Part shown: in pieces, positions 8,375 through 18,269 of the stretch
Position numbering within the stretch: the stretch's first letter is position 1
Layout of the letters: each line of letters begins with the position of its first letter
From: Oceanobacter kriegii DSM 6294
Lineage (GTDB): Bacteria; Pseudomonadota; Gammaproteobacteria; Pseudomonadales; Oceanobacteraceae
DNA length: 64,000 nucleotides
NCBI RefSeq assembly: GCF_000422845.1
Contig: NZ_AUGV01000007.1
Coordinates: 124,001 to 188,000, forward strand
Direction of reading: 5' to 3'
Position numbers and translations under genes: made by a program
Notes under the pieces: generated by a model
Told to the model about the DNA's origin: nothing
The model's input: the letters and a program-made list of their open reading frames with translations, nothing else
The model's database searches: none

Positions 8375-10780
8375 TCACACGTTAAACGCTGTGGTCAGGT
8401 GCTTCAGGCCACTGGCCTGCTCCGACATCACCTTACAGGATGCCGCCGATTCCTCGGCCACGGCCGCGGTTGCCTGAATGTTGGTTTCGATGGTTTTCAT
8501 GGCGCTGGCCACTTCACCAATGCTTCCCGACTGATCGCGGATGACATTGGCAATTCGCTCAACCCCCTGATTAACCTGATTGAACGACTCAACCACCCGG
8601 CGCAATACATCGCCAGAGCCTTCAGCGACTTCGGTACCAATGGCCACGCGCTCGATGATCTCGTTGACCAACTCCTTGATCTCCCGCGCTGCATCGGTCG
8701 AGCGCCGGGCCAACGTACGCACTTCACCCGCCACTACTGCAAAGCCACGGCCCGATTCTCCAGCCCGTGCGGCCTCTACCGCGGCATTCAATGCCAACAA
8801 GTTGGTTTGGAAGGCAATGCCATCGATGGCCTGAATGATGGAGCCAATCTTGTTGCTGGAATCACTGATATCCTGCACCGAGCCCACCACTTTCTGCATG
8901 GTCGCCTGGCCTTCCAGTGCCGCGCTTTCGGTGGCTTTTGATACCCGTACAACCTGGCCCACTTCTTCAATGTTTTTCACACCGGCTTCGCGAATATGCT
9001 CCAGCGACGCCATGGTTTCCTCAACCGCAGCCGCCTGTTGCTCGGTACGATTACTGATGTCCGAGCTGCCCTGGTCGAGTTGCTGGGAGGCCATCAAGAC
9101 TTCGCCGGACGAATCCTGAATCTGACCAATCATGCTGGTCAGGTTGGCAACGGTGGCATCGATATCCGAACGCAGCGATGCGAAGTCGCCCGGAAAATCC
9201 CCTTCCACCCGCATCGCCAGATTACCTTCCGCCAATTGCGACAGGCTTGCACTGATCAGATGATTGATTCGACGAATCTGATCCAGTGAGCTGTTGATGT
9301 TCACCTTCAAGCGATCCAGATCGCCCTTCATGGTGGATTCCACCCGCGATGACAGCTGGCCCTCTGCAACTTTCGACATCACACCGGCAATGTCCTGAAT
9401 CGCACTATCGAGCTGTGCCATGGCGGCTTCAACGCTTTCGATGATAAGCCCATAACGCCCTGGTAGCTTGCCACCAGCCAGCATTTGGTCGGCATGAGAA
9501 AAATCGCCATCCGCCAAGCAGCCCATCATGGCCTCAATGGCTTTGAAGACGTCATTCAGCGCCACCAGCGTCTGGTTAACACCGGTTTTCAACCCTTGCA
9601 ACTCACCCGGAAAGTTCGCCTCGATGGGCTCGGTGACTTCACCGGCAGCGACTTTTTTCAGCGCCACGTCGGTTGAACGAATCACACCTCGAATCGCCTG
9701 CTTGGCACGATTGGCATTGGTCACCGTGGCGCCAAACTCACCTTTCAGGGAGTCTTCTGAGGTTCTTTCCAGCACCTCAAAATTGCCGTCCGCCAACTCA
9801 TTGGTGATGCAATTAATGTCTTTCATCGCCGCCGACACCGAGTGGCTGGTGCTATTGATCGATACCGCGAGATTTTTCAGATGGCCACGATAGCGCTCGG
9901 CCGACATGGTCTGAAATTCACCTTCAGCCAAATGTTCGACCACATTGGTGCAGTCGCGAATGGATTCTTCCACCGACGTCATCAAACGATTGAAGTGCTC
10001 GGCCAGTGCGCCAATTTCGTCCTTGGTAGTCACCGGTGCCCGACGAGAAAAGTCAGAGCTTTCGGTAACCCCTTTAATAGCTTCCAGCATGGCAACAATC
10101 GGCGCGGTGATGACTGGCGGGAAATGACGCATCACCAGATAACAAACCACCAAACCCAGTGCCAACGTCAACAACTGCTGGCCGCGAGCCAGCCAGGAAA
10201 TCAGGTCTGACGCCTCTGTGTTCTCATAGGCTTGCTTGATCACAGGGCCGGTAATTTCATCAAGAATCACCCGCACGTTTTCAAAACTCTTCAACCCAGA
10301 GCCAAAACTCAATGCCATGGCAGCCTGACGATCGGATTCATAGCCACTGCTGTACAGGGTTTTGATTTGCTCGGCTTCAACCTTCCATTGATCAATCAAG
10401 CGCAGAAACTCGTCACCTTGCGCCTTGATTTCAGGAATCTCCATCAAGTCACGGAACTGTACGATTCGGCTTTGCGCCTGATCGATGTTTTCCAGGTAAT
10501 AGCTGGCCATGTCGTTAAACGCCGCCGTTCCTGGCTCCATGGTCGCCAAACTGCGTTCCGCCATTTGTGCCTGGTACAAGTCACGGTCGGCCTGCAAAAC
10601 GTAATCGAGGCCCGGTAAATCCTCATAAGCCAATGTATGTGTATTGGACGACAACAAGGACACAAACAGAAAGCTGGCGGCAAAGCTGATAACCAGCACC
10701 ACCGCAAGCACCATTAGGGGAAGCTGCAATTTTGATTCAAAGCTGCGGCCATCCAGCATTTGTTTGAGAGAGTCTGGCAT
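8375..10780 (-). CDS. Methyl-accepting chemotaxis protein
   Basis: Inner-membrane chemoreceptor of 801 residues. ATG at 10780 is chosen because GGAG lies nine bases upstream; the longer frame from 10864 has no such site. TM1 is at about 22-45, a 155-residue helical periplasmic sensor follows, and TM2 is at about 205-223. A HAMP domain follows (DEIGALAEHFNRLM), then at least three further HAMP-like units of the form ADGxF...LxxxxN at about 300-560. The C-terminal signalling hairpin carries the conserved tip (TNLLALNAAVEAARAGE) that contacts CheA/CheW. The long poly-HAMP stretch is unusual. No cheA or cheW lies next to it; the ligand is unknown. Confidence 0.93.
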   Translation of the reverse strand: MPDSLKQMLDGRSFESKLQLPLMVLAVVLVISFAASFLFVSLLSSNTHTLAYEDLPGLDYVLQADRDLYQAQMAERSLATMEPGTAAFNDMASYYLENIDQAQSRIVQFRDLMEIPEIKAQGDEFLRLIDQWKVEAEQIKTLYSSGYESDRQAAMALSFGSGLKSFENVRVILDEITGPVIKQAYENTEASDLISWLARGQQLLTLALGLVVCYLVMRHFPPVITAPIVAMLEAIKGVTESSDFSRRAPVTTKDEIGALAEHFNRLMTSVEESIRDCTNVVEHLAEGEFQTMSAERYRGHLKNLAVSINSTSHSVSAAMKDINCITNELADGNFEVLERTSEDSLKGEFGATVTNANRAKQAIRGVIRSTDVALKKVAAGEVTEPIEANFPGELQGLKTGVNQTLVALNDVFKAIEAMMGCLADGDFSHADQMLAGGKLPGRYGLIIESVEAAMAQLDSAIQDIAGVMSKVAEGQLSSRVESTMKGDLDRLKVNINSSLDQIRRINHLISASLSQLAEGNLAMRVEGDFPGDFASLRSDIDATVANLTSMIGQIQDSSGEVLMASQQLDQGSSDISNRTEQQAAAVEETMASLEHIREAGVKNIEEVGQVVRVSKATESAALEGQATMQKVVGSVQDISDSSNKIGSIIQAIDGIAFQTNLLALNAAVEAARAGESGRGFAVVAGEVRTLARRSTDAAREIKELVNEIIERVAIGTEVAEGSGDVLRRVVESFNQVNQGVERIANVIRDQSGSIGEVASAMKTIETNIQATAAVAEESAASCKVMSEQASGLKHLTTAFNV

Positions 10781-11130
10781 CCTGTACTCCACGAATCCGA
10801 CGTATAAATAGAGTGGTAACGGAACGTCACGCGGTTGCGACATTTGGACACCTGACCGCACCAAACACTACACTCGCGCCATTCACACAAAGAGCCTAGT
10901 CGGTTTTTGGAGGATTGCTTTACATATCTAATAATAAGTTCGATTACCATCAAATGCGCCAACCCCATAAACCCGGCATTTTGACGAGATTGCTAATAAC
11001 CACAGGTGATTATTGAACCTTTAGCCAGAATCTTACGTTACATGATCAGATTGTCTTACAAATTGTTGTTGACGGAGTTATACAGACGTATACATTCGTA
11101 GGTCACGGAAGACACAAGACCTGGTGCGGC
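10781..11130. other. Divergent intergenic region
   Basis: 350 bases between the chemoreceptor and the PAS-GGDEF-EAL gene. It is AT-rich from 10910 to 11100 and must hold promoters for both genes. I see no gene, clear operator or RNA. Confidence 0.6.
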
Positions 11131-13926
11131 ATGCGGAACCTGAAACACACGCAAGATGGGGACACATTACAAAGCTCGGATATTGGCGCACCCAGCGGCT
11201 CAATGCCGGCCCTGCAGGACCGTCGTTCGGACCATGGGCTCAGAACTGCCATTTCTGCCGTTGAACGACACCTGATCCGCTTTGAGGGCATTGACCGTTT
11301 TCTATCCTGCTGCATTGAACAGCTGATGGTTTTGCTCGATGCAGAAGTCGGTTACGCCTACCTCAGAACCGGCTACAACGCCGACCAGCGCCGGGTTAAT
11401 AAAGAAGAGCAAGAAGATGGCGATGCACTGGTTTATTGGGATTTTCGCATTTTTCTGCAAACCATCGACGGCAAACCCACCGAGCTACCCAACACCTCCA
11501 ACAGCACCTACATCCCCGAATCTTTAACCACCCCCATGATTCTCGGCCACTGCCTTAATGAGCACGCGCCGTTTAACCATGAGATCCCAATCCCCAAAGA
11601 CTGCCCGGAACTGCACAATTACAGTTTGGTACCCGTGTGCGACCAGACCGGTCTGTATGCCGTTCTGATTATCTGCAACGCTCATTCAGATTGCTCAGCC
11701 AAGCTGGAAGGCCGCATCAAGCCCTTTATCAAAGCAGCATCGGCCGTGATGCGTTTTATTGACAGTTCCAAACGTAAGGGGCTGCCTGCACAAACCCTTC
11801 AAGGCGAACGGGATTTTTTGCTGGATGTCGATGACCTGCTGAACAATACCTTTGACGGTTTGGTCATCATCAATGACGACAACCGGGTGGTATTCTGCAA
11901 TGCGGCAGCCGCCAGCATGGTTGGCATTGGTCAAGACGTTATCAATGGCAGTAGCATTGAATTCTATCTACCCGCAGGCTCTCCGCCACTGACTCGCGAA
12001 TTACGGCCAAGAAAATCCACATTGGATACCTGGCACGGCCTGACCCTGCAACACACCAACGGAACCCTCTCAAGTGTGGATGTGCGCTATTTCGACATTT
12101 ACCGGGGTGCCGTATCGCTGCGAGTGCTGGTGCTTCGGGGAGACGCAGACAACTCCCTCAGCAAAGAAAGCAGCAGCGCCATTCACTACAGTTTCCGGGT
12201 GCTCACCAATGTTGCACCGGTTGGCATTATCCAGTTAAACCGCGACTGGGAATGTACTTATGTTAACGACACCTGGTGTGAATATTCCAAGTTATCGCCT
12301 TCTGAATCGTTGGGTATTGGCTGGATAAACGCGCTCCATGAACTCGATCGTCAAACTGTTCTGGAGTCGATCCGTTCAACGTTGATCAGTCAGGATAAAT
12401 ACGAAGGTGAATTTCGCCTGCAAACGCCCTATGGCTCCACCCGTTGGGTGAAAGCCAACGCCTGCAATCTGTATACAGATACGGGCAGTGTCAGTGGCTT
12501 GATCATGACCTTCAGTGATATCACTGATCACCTTAAAACCGAACAGGCACTGCGCAACCTGGCGGAACGGGACCAGCTTACGGGCCTGACCAATCGTGCG
12601 TTTTTCAGCAACCGGATGGAGGAGTCGCTAAAAAATATTCAGCGCCTGGAAGACGTTTCCCTGATGTTCCTGGACCTTGATGACTTCAAACACATTAACG
12701 ACACCCTGGGACATGATGCTGGAGACGAGCTGCTAAAAGCCGTGGCGACCCGACTGCAAGAAAACCTTCGTAAAGTCGACACCATTGCCCGTCTGGGGGG
12801 CGACGAATTTGTGGTACTGGTGTGCTCGCTAACCAATCAGAACCACTTGCACTTGATTGCTGACAAAATCATCGAAATATTCAAACAGCCGTTCAGGATA
12901 CTCGAGCGTAGCCTCTATATTACCTGTTCCATGGGTATTGCCAGCGCCAGTGGCCTGAGTACCAGCAGCACTCAATTAATGAAACAAGCCGACGTTGCGC
13001 TCTACAAAGCCAAAGCCGCCGGCCGTAACCAATACCGGTTTTACACTCGCGAGATGGACAAATACGCCGACCTTCATATTCATCTGCGACAGTCATTAAA
13101 AGAAGTAGGCCGCAACGATTTCTCGGTGGTGTATCAACCACAAGTGGACATCCGCACGGGCCGCATTGTTGGCATGGAAGCCCTGACACGCTGGAACTGC
13201 GAGGCTGCCCCGCACATCGGCCCGGATATTTTCATGAAAATGATTGAGCAGTCCGGCTTGATTGAATACTTCTCCAGATGGCTACTGGACAACGTGCTGG
13301 CCACTGCGGCCCGCCTGCAAAAATACCTGGGTAAAAACCTGCGTTTGTCGATGAACCTGTCTGGCCGGCAGTTTCACAATGAGTTTCTGGCCGATGAACT
13401 GATTGGTGAGTGCAAAAACCGTGGTATCGAGCCGTCAGTGATTGAACTGGAAGTCACTGAAACAGCCCTGATCGATGACACCGAGCTGGCCCAGAGAACC
13501 CTGGGGCAGCTGCGCAGCGCCGGTTTTCATATCGCACTGGACGACTTCGGTACCGGCTATTCTTCGCTTGCTTACCTTCGAAAAATGCCTATCGACACCC
13601 TCAAAATCGACAGCTCGTTTGTACAGGATGTATTGGAAGATCAGGAAGATGCTCAAATCGTCGAGGCCATTCTGGCGTTGGCGAAAACCCTGCGGCTCAA
13701 CATTATTGCCGAAGGTGTCGAAGATACCCGCACAAGTCACTGGCTAAAGGTAAGAAATTGTTACATCCATCAAGGTTTCTTATATCATCGGCCCATGACA
13801 GAAGCCGAGCTGACCCAAAAGCTCAAGCACCAACACTCTTTACCCAATCTGGTATCGGATTCACATCCCGGTACCCAGTTGTCCATTTTGCAGGACGACC
13901 ATTGGGAACCTGGCCAGGAGGCTTGA
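11131..13926 (+). CDS. GAF/PAS-PAS-GGDEF-EAL cyclic-di-GMP enzyme
   Basis: 931 residues, cytoplasmic, with no membrane segment. An N-terminal GAF-like region (about 50-200) is followed by PAS 1 (about 228-335), PAS 2 (about 350-470), GGDEF (about 480-645) and EAL (about 665-905). The cyclase motif GGDEF is intact with the inhibitory-site RKVD eight residues before it. The phosphodiesterase shows EALTRW, MNLSGRQF, LEVTETAL, DDFGTGYSS and IAEGVED, so both activities look possible. The chemotaxis hybrid gene begins three bases after the stop, which implies co-transcription. The ATG at 11131 has no strong ribosome site. Confidence 0.93.
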   Translation: MRNLKHTQDGDTLQSSDIGAPSGSMPALQDRRSDHGLRTAISAVERHLIRFEGIDRFLSCCIEQLMVLLDAEVGYAYLRTGYNADQRRVNKEEQEDGDALVYWDFRIFLQTIDGKPTELPNTSNSTYIPESLTTPMILGHCLNEHAPFNHEIPIPKDCPELHNYSLVPVCDQTGLYAVLIICNAHSDCSAKLEGRIKPFIKAASAVMRFIDSSKRKGLPAQTLQGERDFLLDVDDLLNNTFDGLVIINDDNRVVFCNAAAASMVGIGQDVINGSSIEFYLPAGSPPLTRELRPRKSTLDTWHGLTLQHTNGTLSSVDVRYFDIYRGAVSLRVLVLRGDADNSLSKESSSAIHYSFRVLTNVAPVGIIQLNRDWECTYVNDTWCEYSKLSPSESLGIGWINALHELDRQTVLESIRSTLISQDKYEGEFRLQTPYGSTRWVKANACNLYTDTGSVSGLIMTFSDITDHLKTEQALRNLAERDQLTGLTNRAFFSNRMEESLKNIQRLEDVSLMFLDLDDFKHINDTLGHDAGDELLKAVATRLQENLRKVDTIARLGGDEFVVLVCSLTNQNHLHLIADKIIEIFKQPFRILERSLYITCSMGIASASGLSTSSTQLMKQADVALYKAKAAGRNQYRFYTREMDKYADLHIHLRQSLKEVGRNDFSVVYQPQVDIRTGRIVGMEALTRWNCEAAPHIGPDIFMKMIEQSGLIEYFSRWLLDNVLATAARLQKYLGKNLRLSMNLSGRQFHNEFLADELIGECKNRGIEPSVIELEVTETALIDDTELAQRTLGQLRSAGFHIALDDFGTGYSSLAYLRKMPIDTLKIDSSFVQDVLEDQEDAQIVEAILALAKTLRLNIIAEGVEDTRTSHWLKVRNCYIHQGFLYHRPMTEAELTQKLKHQHSLPNLVSDSHPGTQLSILQDDHWEPGQEA

Positions 13927-13929
13927 TTC

Positions 13930-16900
13930 GTGAACGACGAAAACGGTAACGCACCGTCCCACTACATTGGCATAGGTGCATCTGCCGGCGGCTTGGAGGC
14001 GTTGCAGGAGTTCTTCAAGCACGTCCCGTCTGACACCGGCGCGGCATACATCATTGCCCAGCATCTGTCCCCCGACTTCAAAAGCATGATGCCCGAGCTA
14101 TTGGCCAAACACACTGATATGCCAATCCATCAGGTGTCCGATGGCATCACCGTCGAAGCGAACAGCATTTACCTGATGCCGCCGCGTACCAACATGCTGA
14201 TGGCCGAAGGCTGCTTGCTGTTGTCCGAACAGATGAAAGACGCCAATGTCCACCACCCTATAGACATTTTCTTACGCTCGTTAGCCAAAGATCAGCATCA
14301 CAACGCCATTGCGATTGTGCTGTCGGGCACCGGTAGTGACGGCACCAAAGGCATTCAGGCCATGAAAGAGTCGGATGGCATGGTGATCATCCAGGAACCC
14401 GGCTCGGCCAAATTCGACGGCATGCCCACCAGCGCCTATCGCACAGGCCTCGCCGACCTCGTTCTGACCCCACAGGAAATGGGTCCGAACCTGGTCAACT
14501 ACATCAACATGGCACGCAGCACCGATCAGGGTAAATCCATCCGCTTCCATTTGAATGAGGCGGAAGAAACCATGTCGGAAATATTCCGACTGCTGAAAGA
14601 TCAGTCCTCGATCAACTTCAGCCAGTACAAGGCTTCTACCGTTGCCCGCCGTATTGAGCGCCGCCTGACCATCAATCAGCTGTCATCACTGGATGCGTAC
14701 CTGCGCTTCCTGTTGGAGTCGCCGAAGGAAATCCAGATCCTTAACAAGGAACTGCTGATTGGTGTTACCCGCTTCTTCCGCGACAAGGAAGCCTACGACC
14801 TGATTGAACGGGACGTAGTACCCAAAATTGTTGAACGGGCGGTAAAAGACAAGGACAACGTCCGTTTGTGGATTGCAGGCTGTTCCACTGGCGAAGAAGC
14901 CTACTCGTTAGCCATGCTGGTCGACGAACACATTCGTAACAAGGGTTACACTTGTGATGTGAAGGTGTTCGCCACCGACGTCGACGAGCAAGCCATCGTC
15001 GAAGCCAGTGCTGGCCGCTACCATCAGGACATCGTTCAGGACATCCCGGAAGAACGCCTGCACTATTATTTTGAACCCAAAGGCGACACCTGGGTGGTCA
15101 GCTCGCGCTTGCGCCAGATGGTGATCTTTGCGGCTCACAATATGATTGAGGACCCCCCGTTCTCAAACATCGACCTGATTTCGTGCCGCAATGTGCTGAT
15201 CTATTTCCAGCATGCGGCACAGAAGAAGGTTCTGGCGTCGTTGTATTTCTCGCTGAAGAAAGACGGCTATCTGTTCCTGGGGTCATCGGAGTCGCTGGGC
15301 GAACTCAGCACACACTTTGATACCCTGAACGAACGCGCCAAGATTTTCGCCAAGGTCAGCAACAAGCGCGTGCCTATTGGCAGTGCACCGCCGCGGCGTG
15401 CCGATGGCATTGCCTACACTCAGGCCAATCAGGCCATGGCTCCGGTATCGACCATTTTCCGGCCCAATCGCAGCAACGGAAAAAATCAGATGTCAGCCAT
15501 TCTTGAGCGTATTCTCGAGCAATATGCGCCAAACTGCGTGGTATTGAACGACCTGTTTGAAGCCATTCATTTGTACGGTGATGTATCTCCGTACCTAAAA
15601 GGCATTCGTCCGGGCCGAGTGAGCCATAACATCAAGGAAATGGTGAACGACGAGCTGAGTATTGCCATCTCAACCGCACTATATCGCTGCGAAAAAGACG
15701 GCGAAGACGTGTTTTACAAAGACGTTGTGATGGGTGCTGACACCGAACACCAGCACAGCATCGATATTTCCGTGCTCAACGTACGCGATCCCGAGCACAG
15801 CAACAGCCCTACGTTCTACGTATTGCAGTTCTTGCCTCAAAGCGCCGACATGACCGCCAACACCAATCAGGTGAAGGTGTCGTTTGACGCTACCGAGCAG
15901 AGCCGTCAGCGTATTCGTGACCTTGAGCAGGAATTGGTCAAGAAGCAGGAGCACCTGCAAGTCACCATTGAAGAGTTGGAAACCACCAACGAAGAACTGC
16001 AATCGGCCAACGAAGAATTGATGTCGGCCAACGAGGAGCTGCAAAGCACCAACGAAGAATTGCAGTCAGTGAACGAAGAACTGTACACGGTTAACAGCGA
16101 ATATCAGGAAAAGATTTCCGAACTGACCGAGGTGAACAGCGACCTCGACAGCGTCATGAACGCCACTGACATCGGCATTGCCTTCCTCGATGAGCATCTG
16201 ACCATCCGTAAGTTCACGCCGCCAACCGCTCGTTACATTCACCTGCGCGGTACCGATATTGGTCGTCCGTTCCACCACATTTCCCATGAACTGGATTACC
16301 CGGACTTCCTCAACGACATTGCCAAGGTCAGCAAGGGTGAAGGCGCTATTGTCAAAAGCACCAGCGCCCACAACGGCCACGCTGTACTGGTTCGTATCCT
16401 GCCGTACTACAAAGGGCACCCTCAGGTTGTTTCCGGCGTATTGGTAACCATCACCAACATTTCCCGTCAGCAGTTCATCGAGTCAGAATTGCGGCGCACT
16501 CAGGAAACCCTGCGCAAGGCCATGGGTGACCGCATGATCGCCGCTGGTAAAGAACCGGCATCGCCGATTCGGGTGAAGGTATTGTTGGTGGATGACGACC
16601 TGGTCGACCGCAAACTGGTACGTCGTTTACTGAACGAAACGGACAATCGTGAGTTCATTATTGATGACTTCGAAACCGCCGAGGACGCGCTGGACGCCGC
16701 CAAGCGCGAAGACTTTGACGTCTTCCTGCTCGACTATCGTTTGGCAGACACCACCGCCGCCGACTTTGCTGCACAGCTGCGCAATCAGGGCATTCGCACA
16801 CCGATCATTGTGCTGTCTGGCTTATCTGACGTATGGCAGGACTTCGATTTTGGCGTCGGAGGTATTTACGATTTCCTCAGCAAGGATCAGTTATCTGCCC

Positions 16901-16974
16901 CACTGCTGGTGCGCAGTATCGACTATGTGATTGAGCGTCATCGTATGACCGAAGTGATCGAGGGACTGAGCTAG
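13930..16974 (+). CDS. CheB-CheR fusion with PAS and C-terminal receiver
   Basis: 1014 residues starting at GTG. The order is CheB methylesterase (about 10-190; Ser of GASAGG, His of AQHLS and Asp of GTGSDG complete the triad), then CheR methyltransferase (about 210-480; GCSTGEEAYSLA binds S-adenosylmethionine, and SCRNVLIYF is present). Next is a coiled coil of repeated NEEL heptads (about 660-740), a PAS domain (about 740-850) and a receiver domain (about 875-1005) with VDDD and phospho-acceptor Asp in LLDYRLAD. A kinase domain is absent, although PAS plus coiled coil usually leads to one in this family. It would set receptor methylation or signal sideways, and its pairing with a c-di-GMP enzyme suggests linked control. 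Confidence 0.93.
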   Translation: MNDENGNAPSHYIGIGASAGGLEALQEFFKHVPSDTGAAYIIAQHLSPDFKSMMPELLAKHTDMPIHQVSDGITVEANSIYLMPPRTNMLMAEGCLLLSEQMKDANVHHPIDIFLRSLAKDQHHNAIAIVLSGTGSDGTKGIQAMKESDGMVIIQEPGSAKFDGMPTSAYRTGLADLVLTPQEMGPNLVNYINMARSTDQGKSIRFHLNEAEETMSEIFRLLKDQSSINFSQYKASTVARRIERRLTINQLSSLDAYLRFLLESPKEIQILNKELLIGVTRFFRDKEAYDLIERDVVPKIVERAVKDKDNVRLWIAGCSTGEEAYSLAMLVDEHIRNKGYTCDVKVFATDVDEQAIVEASAGRYHQDIVQDIPEERLHYYFEPKGDTWVVSSRLRQMVIFAAHNMIEDPPFSNIDLISCRNVLIYFQHAAQKKVLASLYFSLKKDGYLFLGSSESLGELSTHFDTLNERAKIFAKVSNKRVPIGSAPPRRADGIAYTQANQAMAPVSTIFRPNRSNGKNQMSAILERILEQYAPNCVVLNDLFEAIHLYGDVSPYLKGIRPGRVSHNIKEMVNDELSIAISTALYRCEKDGEDVFYKDVVMGADTEHQHSIDISVLNVRDPEHSNSPTFYVLQFLPQSADMTANTNQVKVSFDATEQSRQRIRDLEQELVKKQEHLQVTIEELETTNEELQSANEELMSANEELQSTNEELQSVNEELYTVNSEYQEKISELTEVNSDLDSVMNATDIGIAFLDEHLTIRKFTPPTARYIHLRGTDIGRPFHHISHELDYPDFLNDIAKVSKGEGAIVKSTSAHNGHAVLVRILPYYKGHPQVVSGVLVTITNISRQQFIESELRRTQETLRKAMGDRMIAAGKEPASPIRVKVLLVDDDLVDRKLVRRLLNETDNREFIIDDFETAEDALDAAKREDFDVFLLDYRLADTTAADFAAQLRNQGIRTPIIVLSGLSDVWQDFDFGVGGIYDFLSKDQLSAPLLVRSIDYVIERHRMTEVIEGLS

Positions 16975-18084
16975 TCACCACCCCGGTGACTTCATTTCCA
17001 CCAGCCGACTGATCAGTCGGCTGGTGTCTTCCTCAAGCGCCGGGTTCTCCAGCAGTTCCAGGATCGGCACCTCTGAACTGATAAACAGCCGGCGCCGGTA
17101 TTCATAAGCCACATCCACCAGCCAGATAAACCGACGCAGTGCATTCGGGTTTTCCAGCTGTTTATGAAAGATGCCCGTCAGCACCAGCGTATCGAAAGCT
17201 TCTACAAGCTGCAGGTAATCAAGGTGACTTCTTGGCCCTACGCAGGTTTCTTCAAAATCGAGCCAAACCAGCCCTTCGTTGTTACTGATTTCTTCCGTCT
17301 CGTTTGCGCCAGACTCAACCGATTGATATTCATCCGTTCTTGGGCGACACAAGCGAACAGGCATAGTGCGATTACGAAGCGGTATTTCCTGGGATGTTGA
17401 CTCATCTGGCAACGAGCAGCCCAGTGTATTGGCAATGGCTTGATCGGCCGTCAGGGAGACTGGCGCCAAATGAAATTCCGGCCAATCGTCAATCGCGCAT
17501 CCCAAATTACGGTAACGGTAATCGCGTTCTCCGTTCAGCGTCATCACTTCAAAGTGGTGGTGAATCATGGCGATGCAATTCAGTGCTCGATGGTGCACAT
17601 CCGGGTCTGGCAGCAAGTCATCGGGGGTGTAATTTGACGTCAGAACCACAAACACCTGGCGCTCAAGCAATACTTTCAGGAATCGCTCGAACAGAATTAC
17701 ATCGGCAACGTCGTGCAGGTGAAATTCATCCAGGCAAAACACCTCGCAGCTGTCTGCCAGCTCATACGCCATCATGGTCAGATAGTCGGTTTGACCGATG
17801 TTGGCGTTCATGCCCTCGTGCAAATCACGCAGAAAATTATGATAGTGAACACGACGTGCCTGCGGACCCGATGTGGCCACCAAGGCATCCATCAGCATGG
17901 TTTTTCCGCGCCCGGGGCGCCCCCACACATAGGCGCTTTTCATGCGTTTCGACAGCAGACGTCCGATGCCGCCAGCGCGCTGGCTGGACGCCCGTTTCAT
18001 CAACATGGACAAGCTGTCGCAGACCTGCTGCTGAGCAGAATCGGGCTGGATATTGTGGCGTTGGAAATATTCGGTGATTGGCAT
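16975..18084 (-). CDS. zapE: Cell division protein ZapE (AFG1-like ATPase)
   Basis: 369 residues, AFG1/ZapE family AAA-like ATPase that acts on FtsZ rings during stress or late division. Walker A is WGRPGRGKT (about 54-62) and Walker B is VFCLDEFHLHD. The VVLTSNYTPDDL sensor segment and the MIHHHFEV stretch are typical of the family. It lies head-to-head in stop codons with the CheB-CheR gene and is a single gene. Confidence 0.93.
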   Translation of the reverse strand: MPITEYFQRHNIQPDSAQQQVCDSLSMLMKRASSQRAGGIGRLLSKRMKSAYVWGRPGRGKTMLMDALVATSGPQARRVHYHNFLRDLHEGMNANIGQTDYLTMMAYELADSCEVFCLDEFHLHDVADVILFERFLKVLLERQVFVVLTSNYTPDDLLPDPDVHHRALNCIAMIHHHFEVMTLNGERDYRYRNLGCAIDDWPEFHLAPVSLTADQAIANTLGCSLPDESTSQEIPLRNRTMPVRLCRPRTDEYQSVESGANETEEISNNEGLVWLDFEETCVGPRSHLDYLQLVEAFDTLVLTGIFHKQLENPNALRRFIWLVDVAYEYRRRLFISSEVPILELLENPALEEDTSRLISRLVEMKSPGW

Positions 18085-18119
18085 CAGGCAGAAAACAAAA
18101 TCAGCAACAAACAGATAAT

Positions 18120-18150
18120 AAAAAGCCCCGCAATCAGAAGATGACGGGGA
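18120..18150 (-). terminator. Terminator after the amidotransferase gene
   Basis: Read leftward: CCCCG, 14-base loop, CGGGG, C, five T. It lies about 120 bases after the stop of the amidotransferase gene and just before zapE. Confidence 0.6.
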
Positions 18151-18269
18151 AAACAGGCGGGATTGTAGAACACCAAAAAAACACTGACAGCCAAAGCAGC
18201 GGGAAAAAGATTATCCCGCCCACAAATCGAATACGATCGTTTGACTCCAAACCAACACCCAGCCGGATC

